A stretch of DNA of 64,000 bases from CADEEN01 sp963738425 (GTDB lineage: Bacteria > Pseudomonadota > Gammaproteobacteria > Burkholderiales > Burkholderiaceae_C), in the NCBI GenBank assembly GCA_963738425.1, contig CAVTWT010000025.1, positions 62,001 through 126,000 of the forward strand, in the 5' to 3' direction. Each line of letters starts with the position of its first letter. Position 1 is the stretch's first letter. The position numbers and the translations under genes are program-made. Below, piece after piece: positions 1-7,210 of the stretch. The notes beneath the pieces were generated by a model. It was given only the letters and a program-made list of their open reading frames with translations, had not been told where the DNA came from and did no database searches.

Positions 1-400
1 GCCGGTGGTGGCCGCGCTGACGCGCCAGCTCATCGCCGATGCCTGGCAGGGCAACGGCGAGCAATTGCGCTCGATGGGCGCGCGAGATCTCGTCGCCGCC
101 GGCCTGCTGCTGCTGCACGAACGCCTGGCCCTGGTGACGGTGCTGCTGACGGCGTTCGGACGCGCCGTCAGCGAAGTCGGCGCGGTGATGATCGTCGGCG
201 GCAACATCGACGGCGTGACGCGCGTCATGACGACGACGATCGCGCTCGAAACCAGCAAGGGCGATCTGCCGCTGGCGCTGGGCCTGGGCATAGTGCTGCT
301 CGGCGTGGTCGGCCTGCTCAACGCGCTGATCGCGATCGTGCAGCGGCGGCGCGGTGCGCACGAAGAGGCGCGCGTCGCTCTGGCTGCAGGCGGCACATGA
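1..400 (+). CDS. tupB: tungstate-type ABC transporter permease, 3' part
   Basis: C-terminal part of an inner-membrane permease; its start lies before the window and the frame opens at base 2. The segment GRAVSEVGAVMIVGGNI, followed by a stretch reading MTTTIALETSKGDLPLALGLG, is the cytoplasmic coupling region typical of TupB/molybdate-type permeases. Two hydrophobic segments flank it. The stop codon overlaps the ATG of the ATPase gene by four bases (ATGA), so the two are translationally coupled. By family it imports tungstate (or a similar oxyanion) with a periplasmic TupA that must lie upstream, outside the window. A general sulfate/molybdate permease is the alternative. Confidence 0.85.
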   Translation, partial: PVVAALTRQLIADAWQGNGEQLRSMGARDLVAAGLLLLHERLALVTVLLTAFGRAVSEVGAVMIVGGNIDGVTRVMTTTIALETSKGDLPLALGLGIVLLGVVGLLNALIAIVQRRRGAHEEARVALAAGGT

Positions 401-1257
401 GTTCTCCGCTCATCACCTTGCAGGACGCCGGCGTGCGCTTCGGCGCGCATGCCGCGCTCACCGGCGTGAACTTCCTGCTCAGCGCCGGCGAGCGCGTGAT
501 GCTCGTCGGCGCCAACGGCTGCGGCAAGACGACCTTGCTGCGCCTGCTGCACGGCCAGTTGCCGCACAGCGGCCAGCGACTTCTGCCGCAGCGCCGCGAG
601 CCGACGCAGGCCATGGTCTTCCAGCGGCCCTTCCTGCTGCGCCTGTCGGTCTGGCACAACCTGCAGATCGCGCTCTGGCTGGCGCGCGTGCCGCGTGCGG
701 AACGTGCGGCGCGCGCGATGGCCGCACTCGAGCGCGTGGGCCTGTCGCACGAGCGCGAGCGCCCGGCGCGTGTGCTCTCCGGCGGACAGCAGCAACGCCT
801 GGCCCTCGCACGCGCCTGGGCCGTCAAGCCCGACGTGCTCTTCCTCGACGAACCCACCGCCAGCCTCGACCCGGGCGCCAAGCGCGAGGTCGAAGCGCTG
901 ATCGAATCCTTTGCGCGAGACGACGGCGTGGCCATCGTCATGAGCACGCACAACCTCGGCCAGGCCAAGCGCCTGGGCACGCGCGTGGTGTATCTCGACG
1001 CCGGGCAGGTGGTGGTGGACCTGCCCGCAGCGATGTTCTTCTACGAGCCGCTGCCCGCCGCGGCAGCGCAATTCGTCAAGGGGGAGTCGCCGTGGGCTGC
1101 CTGGGCTAGAGGTGGCGCGCAGCGGCAGCCTTCGGCGATCACGCATCGCGCGACTTCACCGTGCGCAGCCCGAGGTGACGCTCGAAGGCGCATGGAAGTC
1201 GGCGGTCGCTGTGCAGAAGCTCAAGAAGCCGTCAAGGATGCAGCGGGCTGGCGATGA
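397..1257 (+). CDS. tupC: tungstate-type ABC transporter ATP-binding protein
   Basis: ATPase partner of the preceding permease. It shows a Walker A (GANGCGKTT, about residues 39-47), the signature LSGGQQQR, a Walker B (VLFLDEPT) and a switch His in STHNLGQA. Homology-like sequence ends near residue 232 (FVKGESPW); family members are usually about 230-240 residues. The last 55 residues are Arg/Ala/Gly-rich, unlike any ABC domain, and read into the decayed vapC region. A TAG lies one base out of frame at 1107, so the natural stop was probably lost through a one-base indel. Energises uptake at the inner membrane; substrate by analogy only. Confidence 0.85.
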   Translation: MSSPLITLQDAGVRFGAHAALTGVNFLLSAGERVMLVGANGCGKTTLLRLLHGQLPHSGQRLLPQRREPTQAMVFQRPFLLRLSVWHNLQIALWLARVPRAERAARAMAALERVGLSHERERPARVLSGGQQQRLALARAWAVKPDVLFLDEPTASLDPGAKREVEALIESFARDDGVAIVMSTHNLGQAKRLGTRVVYLDAGQVVVDLPAAMFFYEPLPAAAAQFVKGESPWAAWARGGAQRQPSAITHRATSPCAARGDARRRMEVGGRCAEAQEAVKDAAGWR

Positions 1258-1546
1258 CGGTGTCGATCGTTCTGCGAGTCGTTACGCTGAGGGCGCGCAG
1301 CTTGCGAAAGTTCTTTGCTGCGCTGGACGGCCACTTCGGGGCCACCCAGCATGCTCCAGATCAGCGTGGCTGAAAGGTGGCTCGCGCGCGAAGCCGGTTG
1401 GCGGCAGCGCCTGCAGCACTTCGGTCAGGATCAGATCGCCAATGCCAGCGGCGCCGAGCCGAGCAGGGCGTCGAGCTTGTCGAGCTTCAGGCGTCGATGT
1501 GCCGCGCAGAAAGTCGATCGATACGGCTGCTGTCGACGAGGATCAA
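1139..1546 (-). pseudogene. vapC: decayed VapC-type PIN-domain toxin
   Basis: No open frame covers it, but joining the three minus frames restores a VapC. It starts at a TTG with LILVDSS (the PIN-domain Asp), then IDFLRGTSTPEA, DKLDALLGSAPLA, IGDLILTEVLQ, SMLGGPEVAVQ, NFRKLRALSVTTRRTIDTVIA, ELLHSDR and FERHLGLRTV before a TGA. These match, in order, the conserved blocks of VapC ribonucleases. At least six frame changes in 400 bp make this a true pseudogene. The TTG start overlaps the stop of the vapB remnant (TTGA), the usual coupled arrangement. It would have been an RNase toxin of a type II toxin-antitoxin pair. Confidence 0.75.
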
Positions 1547-1746
1547 CGGTCACGCCTCATCGCGCGTCGAGGTCACCACGCCATTGCACCGTTGCCGCGC
1601 AGACAGGCGAATTGCAGCCTGCTGGTCGATCTGAAGCAGAGGTCTTCAAACCGCATCTCAACCGCTTCGCGCTAGCTGCGAGCGCCACTGGCCTTCAAGG
1701 CGGCCGCCATCGAAGCTTCTCATCAAATGACGATGTTCGTGCGCAT
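1543..1746 (-). pseudogene. vapB: decayed VapB-type antitoxin
   Basis: Remnant of the antitoxin partner of the following vapC fossil. Fragments in different frames read MRTNIVI, then after two stops MAAALKASG, REAVEM, LQIDQQAAIR, VQWRGDLDA and finally MRRDR with a stop. These are the expected consecutive blocks of the roughly 65-residue VapB family, whose members start MRTNI and end near GDLDAMRRD. The first seven codons are still in frame with the end of the neighbouring integrase, so the integrase frame now terminates inside this fossil. Confidence 0.72.
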
Positions 1747-2829
1747 GTGTATCTTTCTGACTTCGTACACACACGTCGCGGCGGGGCACAGGGTCGGCAT
1801 CAGCGCATCGAGCGGGCTGCGCACGCCACCGCCGCCGACATTGAGCACATGCGTGTAGATCATCGTCGTGTTCACGTCCGCGTGGCCCAGCAGCTCCTGC
1901 ACGGTGCGGATGTCATAGCCGGATTGCAGCAAGTGCGTGGCAAAGCAGTGGCGCAGCGTGTGCGGTGTTGCCGGCGCCACGACGCCAGCGCGCGCGGCGG
2001 CCTTCTTGAACGCGCGCTGGAACGCATCGTCATGCAGATGGTGCCGGCGTTCAACGCCACTGCGCGGGTCCACAGACTCCACGCCCTGAGGAAAGACCCA
2101 GAACCAGGTCCAGGACTGCGCCGCGCGTGGGTACTTGCGCGCCAGCGCGTCGGGCATCTGCACGCCGGGCCGCTCGGCCTCACGGTCAGCGGCCCACAAC
2201 AATCGCGCACGCGCCAATTGCTCGCGCAAGGCCGGCACCAGGGTTGCCGGCAACATCAGCGCCCGGTCTTTGCCACCCTTGCCGCAACGCACGATCAGCG
2301 TGCGGCGCTCGAAGTCGACATCCTTGACGCGCAACTGCAGCGCCTCGGCAATGCGCATGCCGCAACCGTAAAGCACCTGCGCCAGCAAGCGGTGCACGCC
2401 GTCCAACTGCAGCAACAGCGCCGACACCTGCTCAGGCGACAACACCACCGGCAGGCGCGGCTGGCGGCGCGGGCGGCCGATGGACTGCATCCACGGCAGA
2501 TCGAGCGCGAACACCTTCTGATAGAGAAACAGCAGCGCCGACAAGGCCTGCCCATGCGTGGAGGCCGACAGCCCGCGCTCCGCCGCCAGCCAGGTGAGAA
2601 ACGCCTCGACCTCGCGTGCGCCCATGTCCCGTGGGTGCACGCGGCAGCCGTGAAAGCGCACGAAAGCGCGAACCCAATGCACGTACGCCTGCTCGGTGCG
2701 CAGGCTGTAGTGCAGGTACCGCGCCCGCTCGCGCACCTGATCGAGCAAGCGCGTGGCGCCGAGCGGTGGCATCGGCCCGAGCACCTTGCGCGGCGCATGG
2801 CGGGCGGGAAGGGCTCTGCTCGAAGGCAT
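1723..2829 (-). CDS. intI: integron integrase, tyrosine recombinase
   Basis: 368-residue tyrosine recombinase. The SAM-like N-terminal domain (about 30-125) is followed by the catalytic domain with Arg159 (GCGMRIAEAL), Lys187 (GKGGKDR), the HTLRH box (His290, Arg293), His316 (GHADVNTT) and nucleophile Tyr325 (MIYTHV). An extra segment around 225-265 (ARKYPRAAQSWTWFWVFPQ and VDPRSGVERRHHLHDDAFQ) is the patch that separates IntI from XerC/D. It would recombine attI and attC sites to capture or shuffle gene cassettes. ATG 2829 is chosen because it sits just after a good promoter and matches the family start. The last ~16 residues do not look like IntI and come from the vapB promoter and start. 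Confidence 0.9.
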   Translation of the reverse strand: MPSSRALPARHAPRKVLGPMPPLGATRLLDQVRERARYLHYSLRTEQAYVHWVRAFVRFHGCRVHPRDMGAREVEAFLTWLAAERGLSASTHGQALSALLFLYQKVFALDLPWMQSIGRPRRQPRLPVVLSPEQVSALLLQLDGVHRLLAQVLYGCGMRIAEALQLRVKDVDFERRTLIVRCGKGGKDRALMLPATLVPALREQLARARLLWAADREAERPGVQMPDALARKYPRAAQSWTWFWVFPQGVESVDPRSGVERRHHLHDDAFQRAFKKAAARAGVVAPATPHTLRHCFATHLLQSGYDIRTVQELLGHADVNTTMIYTHVLNVGGGGVRSPLDALMPTLCPAATCVYEVRKIHMRTNIVI

Positions 2830-2835
2830 GTCTAA

Positions 2836-2864
2836 ATAGTACTGGATGAAATTACAGCCATCAA
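2836..2864 (-). promoter_or_regulatory. intI promoter with LexA-like box in the spacer
   Basis: On the minus strand TTGATG (2859-2864), a 17-base spacer and TACTAT (2836-2841) form a sigma-70 promoter ending six bases before the intI ATG, so the message would be nearly leaderless. The spacer holds CTGTAATTTCATCCAG (2842-2857), one mismatch from the LexA consensus CTGT-N8-ACAG. SOS control by a LexA box overlapping the promoter is known for several integron integrases. That the box is used here is inference. Confidence 0.6.
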
Positions 2865-2964
2865 GCTGAATCTGCTGGCGCGACAAGCACTTGCCGGCCA
2901 CCGCGCGCGCCTGCATAAGGCGCGGCTAGACTGCATACGCGCGTGATTTCGCGCGCGAGAACAA

Positions 2965-2976
2965 GTTAGGCGTCAT
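2965..2976 (+). other. attI-like core recombination site
   Basis: GTTAGGC fits the integron core GTTRRRY and lies 136 bp beyond the 5' end of intI, where attI is expected. The 12-mer GTTAGGCGTCAT recurs exactly in inverse orientation at 3552-3563, and its first ten bases recur at 4330-4339. Confidence 0.5.
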
Positions 2977-3551
2977 GGCTCAACACTGTGCCCAACTGCG
3001 ACTTCCTAGCCACCAAGTCTGAGCTCCCGCTGCCGTCTTGGGCTGCGTCTCGATTCGCGTGAGTTGGACGGTCTACGCGGCCTACTTCGACCCAGGAGCA
3101 GAGCTCCGCATCGGTCGGCAGCATGGTGAGCTGGCAGAGTTGTTCTGCCGCCACTGGGTCTCTGCCAAGGATCGGCGCATTCCGCGCTTGCTTCAACTTG
3201 TCGCCAAGCACTCCGGGGCCGTCACCGTTGATCGTTGTCGCGCTGGTGCGCAGCAAGTCGCACAGGCAATTGCACATATCGCCACCGTTCTTGCGGTTGG
3301 GGTCTGATTCAGTTGTACTTGGGCGTCTTCGGCCCGAAAGGGCTGGTTCCCTCGCACACGATTCACAACTCGCAAGCTCGTGCGCTCAAGTCGGCTTCAA
3401 GCTCTCCCGGGCTTCCGTCGGCATCCACCTGGACACTGGCAAGCAGATCAAGCCGCGTCTAGCAAGTTAAACCGCTTCACTCGCAAACGGCTGTTTCCAA
3501 GGGAAGGCAATAGTCTTGATGCTTCTGAGGCGCCTTTCACCGTGCCGCGCA
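2977..3551 (+). other. probable first cassette, no convincing gene
   Basis: Sequence between the attI-like core and the inverse core. An ATG directly after the core opens only a 15-codon frame before a stop. The longest plus frame (TTG at 3038 to 3307, 89 codons) and a 103-codon minus frame (2966-3277) overlap each other, and neither resembles a family I know. Base composition is lower in GC than the flanking core genes. It may be a cassette whose gene has decayed. Confidence 0.35.
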
Positions 3552-3563
3552 ATGACGCCTAAC
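3552..3563 (-). other. inverse core site of a possible attC
   Basis: ATGACGCCTAAC on the plus strand is the exact reverse complement of the 12-mer at 2965-2976 and fits the attC inverse core RYYYAAC. The following CCATCGT also resembles the start of many cassette attC sites. No matching GTTRRRY core with a clear hairpin follows at normal attC distance (57-140 bp). GTTGAGC at 3626 is the only near candidate, so the site looks broken. Confidence 0.4.
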
Positions 3564-3859
3564 CCATCGTATATGGACTCCCCCGCCAACGCCAGCGATT
3601 GATCGATCTGCGAAGGGCACGAAGGGTTGAGCCTGCAGTCGTATATCCGGCATCTGTTGTGGGCGGTGTTGTGAGTGCCCCTGCCGACATGGAATCTGCG
3701 TCAGCGCGGCGCCAATCGTTCGGAGCGGCAGGCGTGAAGCTGCCGGAAGGCTTATCGGCGTCGTGCGCTGTGGGGGAGACCCGGGGTGCCATGGTGGGCG
3801 ATCAATCTCTGCGCAAGGCTGTGAAGGGTGTTGGCGATCCGATCAGTGCGTGCCGGTAC

Positions 3860-4196
3860 TCAAGCCGCCAGCGCGCCGGCGGGCATCTCGAAGCTCAGCC
3901 GCTCGGTCTTCTTCCTGGTTCGCGGGCTGTTGGGTTTGTCGTCGTCGTAGGGCGCGTGATCGCGCAGACACGCATAGGCGATGCGCGCCAGCTTGTTGGC
4001 CAGTGCACAGCAGGCCTTGTTGTGGTTGCTGCGGTTCTGCGCGGACAGCGCCCGGTGGTGGGCCGAGCCGCAGGCCTCCATGGCCACGCGGGACACCGCG
4101 CGGTTGGCAAACAAACCAGCGCTCGAACTGCGCGACGAAGGCGATGCGAACGGGTTGAACGGCACGAGCCGATGCTGCTCGGCGGCAAGCGCGCAT
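3860..4196 (-). pseudogene. IS110-family transposase fossil, internally deleted
   Basis: Two overlapping minus frames carry pieces of an IS110-type transposase. One reads PVRIAFVAQFERWFVC. The other reads NRAVSRVAMEACGSAHH (end of the DEDD nuclease region) and then jumps straight to NKACCALANKLARIAYACLRD, the C-terminal end of the transposase_20 region. The central and catalytic Ser segments are missing and the two halves are fused at about residue 45, so it cannot be active. IS110/IS1111 elements are known to insert into integron attC sites, which fits the neighbouring core sites. Confidence 0.65.
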
Positions 4197-4329
4197 TGAC
4201 GCCTCGGGCGGCTTCGCGGTTCAATGCAGGCGCATCAACATGCCAGATCGCAGCTCATGAATTGGCTACGCTTGCAAGCTCGCATCGACACCGATCTTCG
4301 CGTCGAAAACCGGGTTAGTGCCCAGTCTC

Positions 4330-4336
4330 GTTAGGC
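4330..4336 (+). other. integron core site ahead of a cassette-like gene
   Basis: GTTAGGC followed by GTC, identical over ten bases to the attI-like core at 2965. The ATG of the next gene begins five bases after it, as in genuine gene cassettes, whose reading frames usually start within a few bases of the core. Confidence 0.45.
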
Positions 4337-4341
4337 GTCGC

Positions 4342-4833
4342 ATGGGGGACCGCATCGAACTGCCGGCGCACGCGCTCTCCGTCGAGCACTTTCAGCGTTA
4401 CCCGGTTTGGCGATTTCTCGGTTCGGACGAAGCCTCCGATCCGGACGCTGATGAGTCGTTTGTCTTGCCGCACACCATCGGCATAGGTGTGGGGGACTGC
4501 GCAAGCTACCTGGTGCGCGCGACGTACGCGCTCAAGAGCAACTTGCGGCTGACAGGCTTTGTGGAGGTCGGTGCACTCGGTCGGAAGCTGGAGTTCACGC
4601 CAGGCGTGGTATTCGCGGGTGGCAAGGCAGTTGAAGTGCTCGGGCGGGAAGCTGCTGTGCGGTTGGAGCGCATCCTCAAGGCGAAGGACGCACAGCCGGT
4701 CTCCTGGGAGCTTGACGTCTGTCTTTCTGGAGAGGGCAGTCCCAGGAAGGGGGACATTGCGAAGCCGGGGTTTGCGCAAGCGCTCGCGCTGCTTGTTCAA
4801 CTGGGTCGTCTTCGTCGCATGCGGCAACCGTGA
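4342..4833 (+). CDS. hypothetical cassette-type protein
   Basis: 163-residue soluble protein of no family I recognise. It has a mixed alpha/beta look: an N-terminal acidic stretch (GSDEASDPDADESFVLP), a central VGDCASYLVRATYAL and GFVEVGALGRKLEFTPGVVFAGG, and a basic C-terminus (GRLRRMRQP). No signal peptide or membrane segment. The frame stays open upstream to 4318, but ATG 4342 is favoured because it sits directly after the GTTAGGC core. GC is below that of core genes. It has no obvious promoter of its own and no clear attC downstream. Existence of the gene is fairly likely; function unknown. Confidence 0.55.
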   Translation: MGDRIELPAHALSVEHFQRYPVWRFLGSDEASDPDADESFVLPHTIGIGVGDCASYLVRATYALKSNLRLTGFVEVGALGRKLEFTPGVVFAGGKAVEVLGREAAVRLERILKAKDAQPVSWELDVCLSGEGSPRKGDIAKPGFAQALALLVQLGRLRRMRQP

Positions 4834-4877
4834 GGGGCAATGCTGCTAACCCTTTGAAGGGCCTTCCTCTTTTTGGC

Positions 4878-4974
4878 AAGCGGTATTGGTCTTGTGTTTG
4901 ATCGTCGATGAGTTGATGGTTGTTGCCGGTTGAACGATGAGCAGGTTGACGTCGAGATCGTGGACCACCAGTGA
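4878..4974 (+). pseudogene. higB: 3' remnant of a HigB/RelE-type toxin
   Basis: The end reads NDEQVDVEIVDHQ and a stop, which is the hallmark C-terminus (DVEIVDYH) of HigB toxins, eleven bases before the antitoxin fragment. Upstream, GCGGTATTGGTCTTGTGTTTGAT resembles the RYRLCFDW block of the same family but is out of frame. Everything N-terminal is missing. Confidence 0.5.
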
Positions 4975-4984
4975 AGGAATCAAT

Positions 4985-5107
4985 ATGGCACGTCTGATCA
5001 ATCGTATGCGCCCGGTTCATCCCGGTGAGGTACTGAGAGTCTGCCGACAATGGGCGACATTCAGCGCCAGGTCCGCGTTCGAGAGCCACTCGCGGCATAG
5101 CGCGTGA
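4985..5107 (+). pseudogene. higA: truncated HigA-type antitoxin
   Basis: A 40-codon frame starts MARLINRMRPVHPGEVLR, the highly conserved N-terminus of HigA/XRE antitoxins. After residue 18 the sequence no longer matches and the helix-turn-helix is absent. It follows the higB remnant at the usual spacing. With the toxin also broken, the pair is a dead fragment, perhaps left by a cassette rearrangement. Confidence 0.6.
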
Positions 5108-5138
5108 AGCCTGGCAGGTTCACACTCCTTGGCTCCTC

Positions 5139-5804
5139 ATGAATTTACCAGCCATCCCCGCCTCCAAGATGCTGAACGCCTTCATCAAGGACGCGATCTC
5201 GCCTGTCCTGATCGGTGCTGGCTTCAGAGGAACTGGTCGGATTTACCGGCGCCTGATCGGCGATGCACTTCAGGTGGTTGACGTTCAGAACTGGAAGTTC
5301 AACGATTCGAAGCGCGCTCGCTTCACGATCGAGGTCGGCGTCTGCTTTCCAAGGCTTCTCACGGCTGTCGCCGAACTGGATTCGTACGCGTTCTACAGAG
5401 AGAATCTTGGAAAGCCTGGCATCACGGAGTGCGCCGTACGCCGCCGCCTCGGTGAGTTCTTGAACCCACGTCAGGACATCTGGTGGACGGTCAGCGCGAG
5501 CACAGGCTACCTTCCGAGTGCCGATGAAGTAACCGTTCCTCTTACCACCGCCGCCATCCCTTGGATGGAGACCCTGTCCAGGATCGATACCCTTGGTTCG
5601 GAGCGGACTGAACAACACGCGCTCGACAGCAAGGTGATGGTGGTCGCAGCGCTCTTTGCCCTGGGACAGATGACCTCGGCACGGGATGCCGCGAAAGTGC
5701 TTGCGAATGCGAAACATCCTACTCAGCCGGAGCTTGCGCAGAAGCAGCTTGGTGAGCTGCTTGCACTTGAAAAGCTCATCTCTTCGCGTCCCGGCGAGGC
5801 CTGA
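5139..5804 (+). CDS. DUF4304 domain protein
   Basis: 221 residues, soluble, no signal peptide. Residues 11-130 carry the DUF4304 pattern: MLNAFIKDAISPVL, GFRGTGRIYRR, a VVDVQNWKFNDSKRARFTIEVGV core strand region and DIWWTVSAST. The C-terminal part is helical (LALGQMTSARDAAKVLANA). The family is widespread and uncharacterised; members often occur among mobile or immunity-type genes. No strong ribosome-binding site precedes ATG 5139. An internal ATG at 5169 starts exactly at the domain and may be the real start. First of a run of small same-strand genes. Confidence 0.75.
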   Translation: MNLPAIPASKMLNAFIKDAISPVLIGAGFRGTGRIYRRLIGDALQVVDVQNWKFNDSKRARFTIEVGVCFPRLLTAVAELDSYAFYRENLGKPGITECAVRRRLGEFLNPRQDIWWTVSASTGYLPSADEVTVPLTTAAIPWMETLSRIDTLGSERTEQHALDSKVMVVAALFALGQMTSARDAAKVLANAKHPTQPELAQKQLGELLALEKLISSRPGEA

Positions 5805-5861
5805 CCTGAAGTTGGAGTTCACACTTCAGATTCCCGCTTGCTCACCCTCCGAAGGAGCTCC

Positions 5862-6269
5862 ATGCCACAAGGCAAGTTCTCGCTGGTAGCGCTCTGCGCA
5901 TTCCTCTTGGCCGTGCCTTTGACTTCCCGCGCAAGCGACATCGAGGATCTGGTGGGCACGTGGACATGGACCCTTCCCAAGACGGGCTGCGCGATGACTC
6001 GGACATTCCGCAGCGACGGCACGACCACCGTGGTGAACGGAAAGAAGACGGTCACGGGAACCTACGTGGTCAAGTGGAACAAGGCCCGAACAGGCCGCAC
6101 GTTGACGTCCACCATCGCCACCGATGACGGTGGACCAGACTGCGACGGCACGAGAGCGAGTACGGTAGGCACCAAGTACCAAGCCTACGTGTTCACTGAG
6201 GGCCCGGGTCTGCACATGTGCCTCGACTCGGCGAGAACGAGTTGTCTTGGTCCGTACCGAAGACGTTGA
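5862..6269 (+). CDS. secreted lipocalin-like hypothetical protein
   Basis: 135 residues with a clear signal peptide (hydrophobic LVALCAFLLAVPL, cleavage near SRA-S). The mature part begins DIEDLVGTWTWTLP and continues with alternating beta-strand segments (MTRTFRSDGTTTVVNGKKTVTGTYVVKW), as in small lipocalin-like or copper-resistance beta-barrel domains. Three Cys in the mature chain may form disulphides. ATG 5862 is preceded by GAAGGAG. Probably periplasmic; ligand unknown. Confidence 0.7.
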   Translation: MPQGKFSLVALCAFLLAVPLTSRASDIEDLVGTWTWTLPKTGCAMTRTFRSDGTTTVVNGKKTVTGTYVVKWNKARTGRTLTSTIATDDGGPDCDGTRASTVGTKYQAYVFTEGPGLHMCLDSARTSCLGPYRRR

Positions 6270-6315
6270 GGTTGGGTCTCACCACAGGAGTCGCTGCCAG
6301 CGCCAAGGAGTCCGC

Positions 6316-6732
6316 ATGAAGATCATCGTTTCAACCATCGTCCCCGCTCCGATTCACGAGGTCTGGCGCTCGTACACGACGCCGGGAGACATCAAGCAGT
6401 GGAATGCAGCCTCCCCCGACTGGCACACCACCGCTGCCACAGTGGACCTTCGTCCTGGAGGCAAGTTCTCCTCGCGAATGGAAGCCAAGGATGGCTCGTT
6501 CGGATTCGACTTCGAGGGCGAGTACACCAGGGTGATATCGCATCGACTCATCGAGTACGCCTTCGGCGATCGAATGGCAGTCGTCGAGTTCACGGAGGGC
6601 ATCCAGGGCGTGACCGTGACCGTCAGCTTCGACAGCGAACCGACTCACTCCGAAGAACAACAACGCACGGGTTGGCAGGCCATCCTGGACAGTTTTGCTC
6701 GCCATGTGAAGGGCAAGCTGGCTTCTGAGTAG
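6316..6732 (+). CDS. SRPBCC / AHSA1-type small-ligand-binding protein
   Basis: 138-residue cytosolic protein of the START-like superfamily. The opening VSTIVPAPIHEVWRSYTTPGDIKQWNAAS is the AHSA1 signature. GGKFSSRMEAKDGSFGFDFEGEY, the EFTEG strand and the terminal helix GWQAILDSFARHVKG complete the helix-grip fold. These proteins bind hydrophobic ligands, but substrates are rarely known. ATG 6316 follows AAGGAG. A second AHSA1 member occurs at 62684-63142. Confidence 0.8.
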   Translation: MKIIVSTIVPAPIHEVWRSYTTPGDIKQWNAASPDWHTTAATVDLRPGGKFSSRMEAKDGSFGFDFEGEYTRVISHRLIEYAFGDRMAVVEFTEGIQGVTVTVSFDSEPTHSEEQQRTGWQAILDSFARHVKGKLASE

Positions 6733-6835
6733 CGAGCCGGTGGCGGGCTGCCAAGTGGGGCAGTACCAGGTCATCAAGAGGTGCCGGTAGTCGTTCTTTC
6801 GGCCTGTGTTCACTGAACATCAAGGAGTCACGAAG

Positions 6836-7186
6836 ATGCCCGGTCATCGAATCTTTGCGACGCCATTCGCGGCGGTGTATCCGATGTACGTACAAAAGGC
6901 CACGCGCAAGGGCCGGACGAAGGACGAGGTTGACCGTGTGATCTTCTGGCTTACCGGCTATGACCAGGCAGGCTTGCAGCAACAGATCGAACAGAAGACT
7001 GACTTTGCAGCCTTCTTCGGTCGAGCGCCGGCGATGCATCCCAACAGTGCGCTCATCACGGGCGTGGTCTGCGGCGTCCGCGTGGAAGAAGTCGAGGACC
7101 CGCTGATGAAGAAGATCCGTCAGTTGGACAAGCTCGTCGATGAACTCGCCAAGGGCAAGGCCATCGAGAAGATCCTTCGGCAATGA
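6836..7186 (+). CDS. DUF2200 family protein
   Basis: 116 residues. It matches DUF2200 across its length: HRIFATPFAAVYPMYVQKATRKGRTKDEVDRVIFWLTGYDQ, then TDFAAFFGRAPAMHPNSALITGVVCGVRVEEVEDPLMKKIRQLDKLVDELAKGK. The family is uncharacterised and usually encoded alone. Soluble, no signal peptide. A good ribosome-binding site (AAGGAG) lies ahead of ATG 6836. Confidence 0.85.
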   Translation: MPGHRIFATPFAAVYPMYVQKATRKGRTKDEVDRVIFWLTGYDQAGLQQQIEQKTDFAAFFGRAPAMHPNSALITGVVCGVRVEEVEDPLMKKIRQLDKLVDELAKGKAIEKILRQ

Positions 7187-7210
7187 GTCCTGCACACTTC
7201 AGGAGAAGTC

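Noticed and set aside
1315..2835. 506-codon plus-strand frame opposite the integrase
   Set aside because: His/Arg/Gln-rich shadow of intI with no recognisable motif.
4315..4827. 170-codon minus-strand gene opposite the cassette gene
   Set aside because: The plus-strand gene starts right after the core site and has the more protein-like composition; the minus frame is a shadow.
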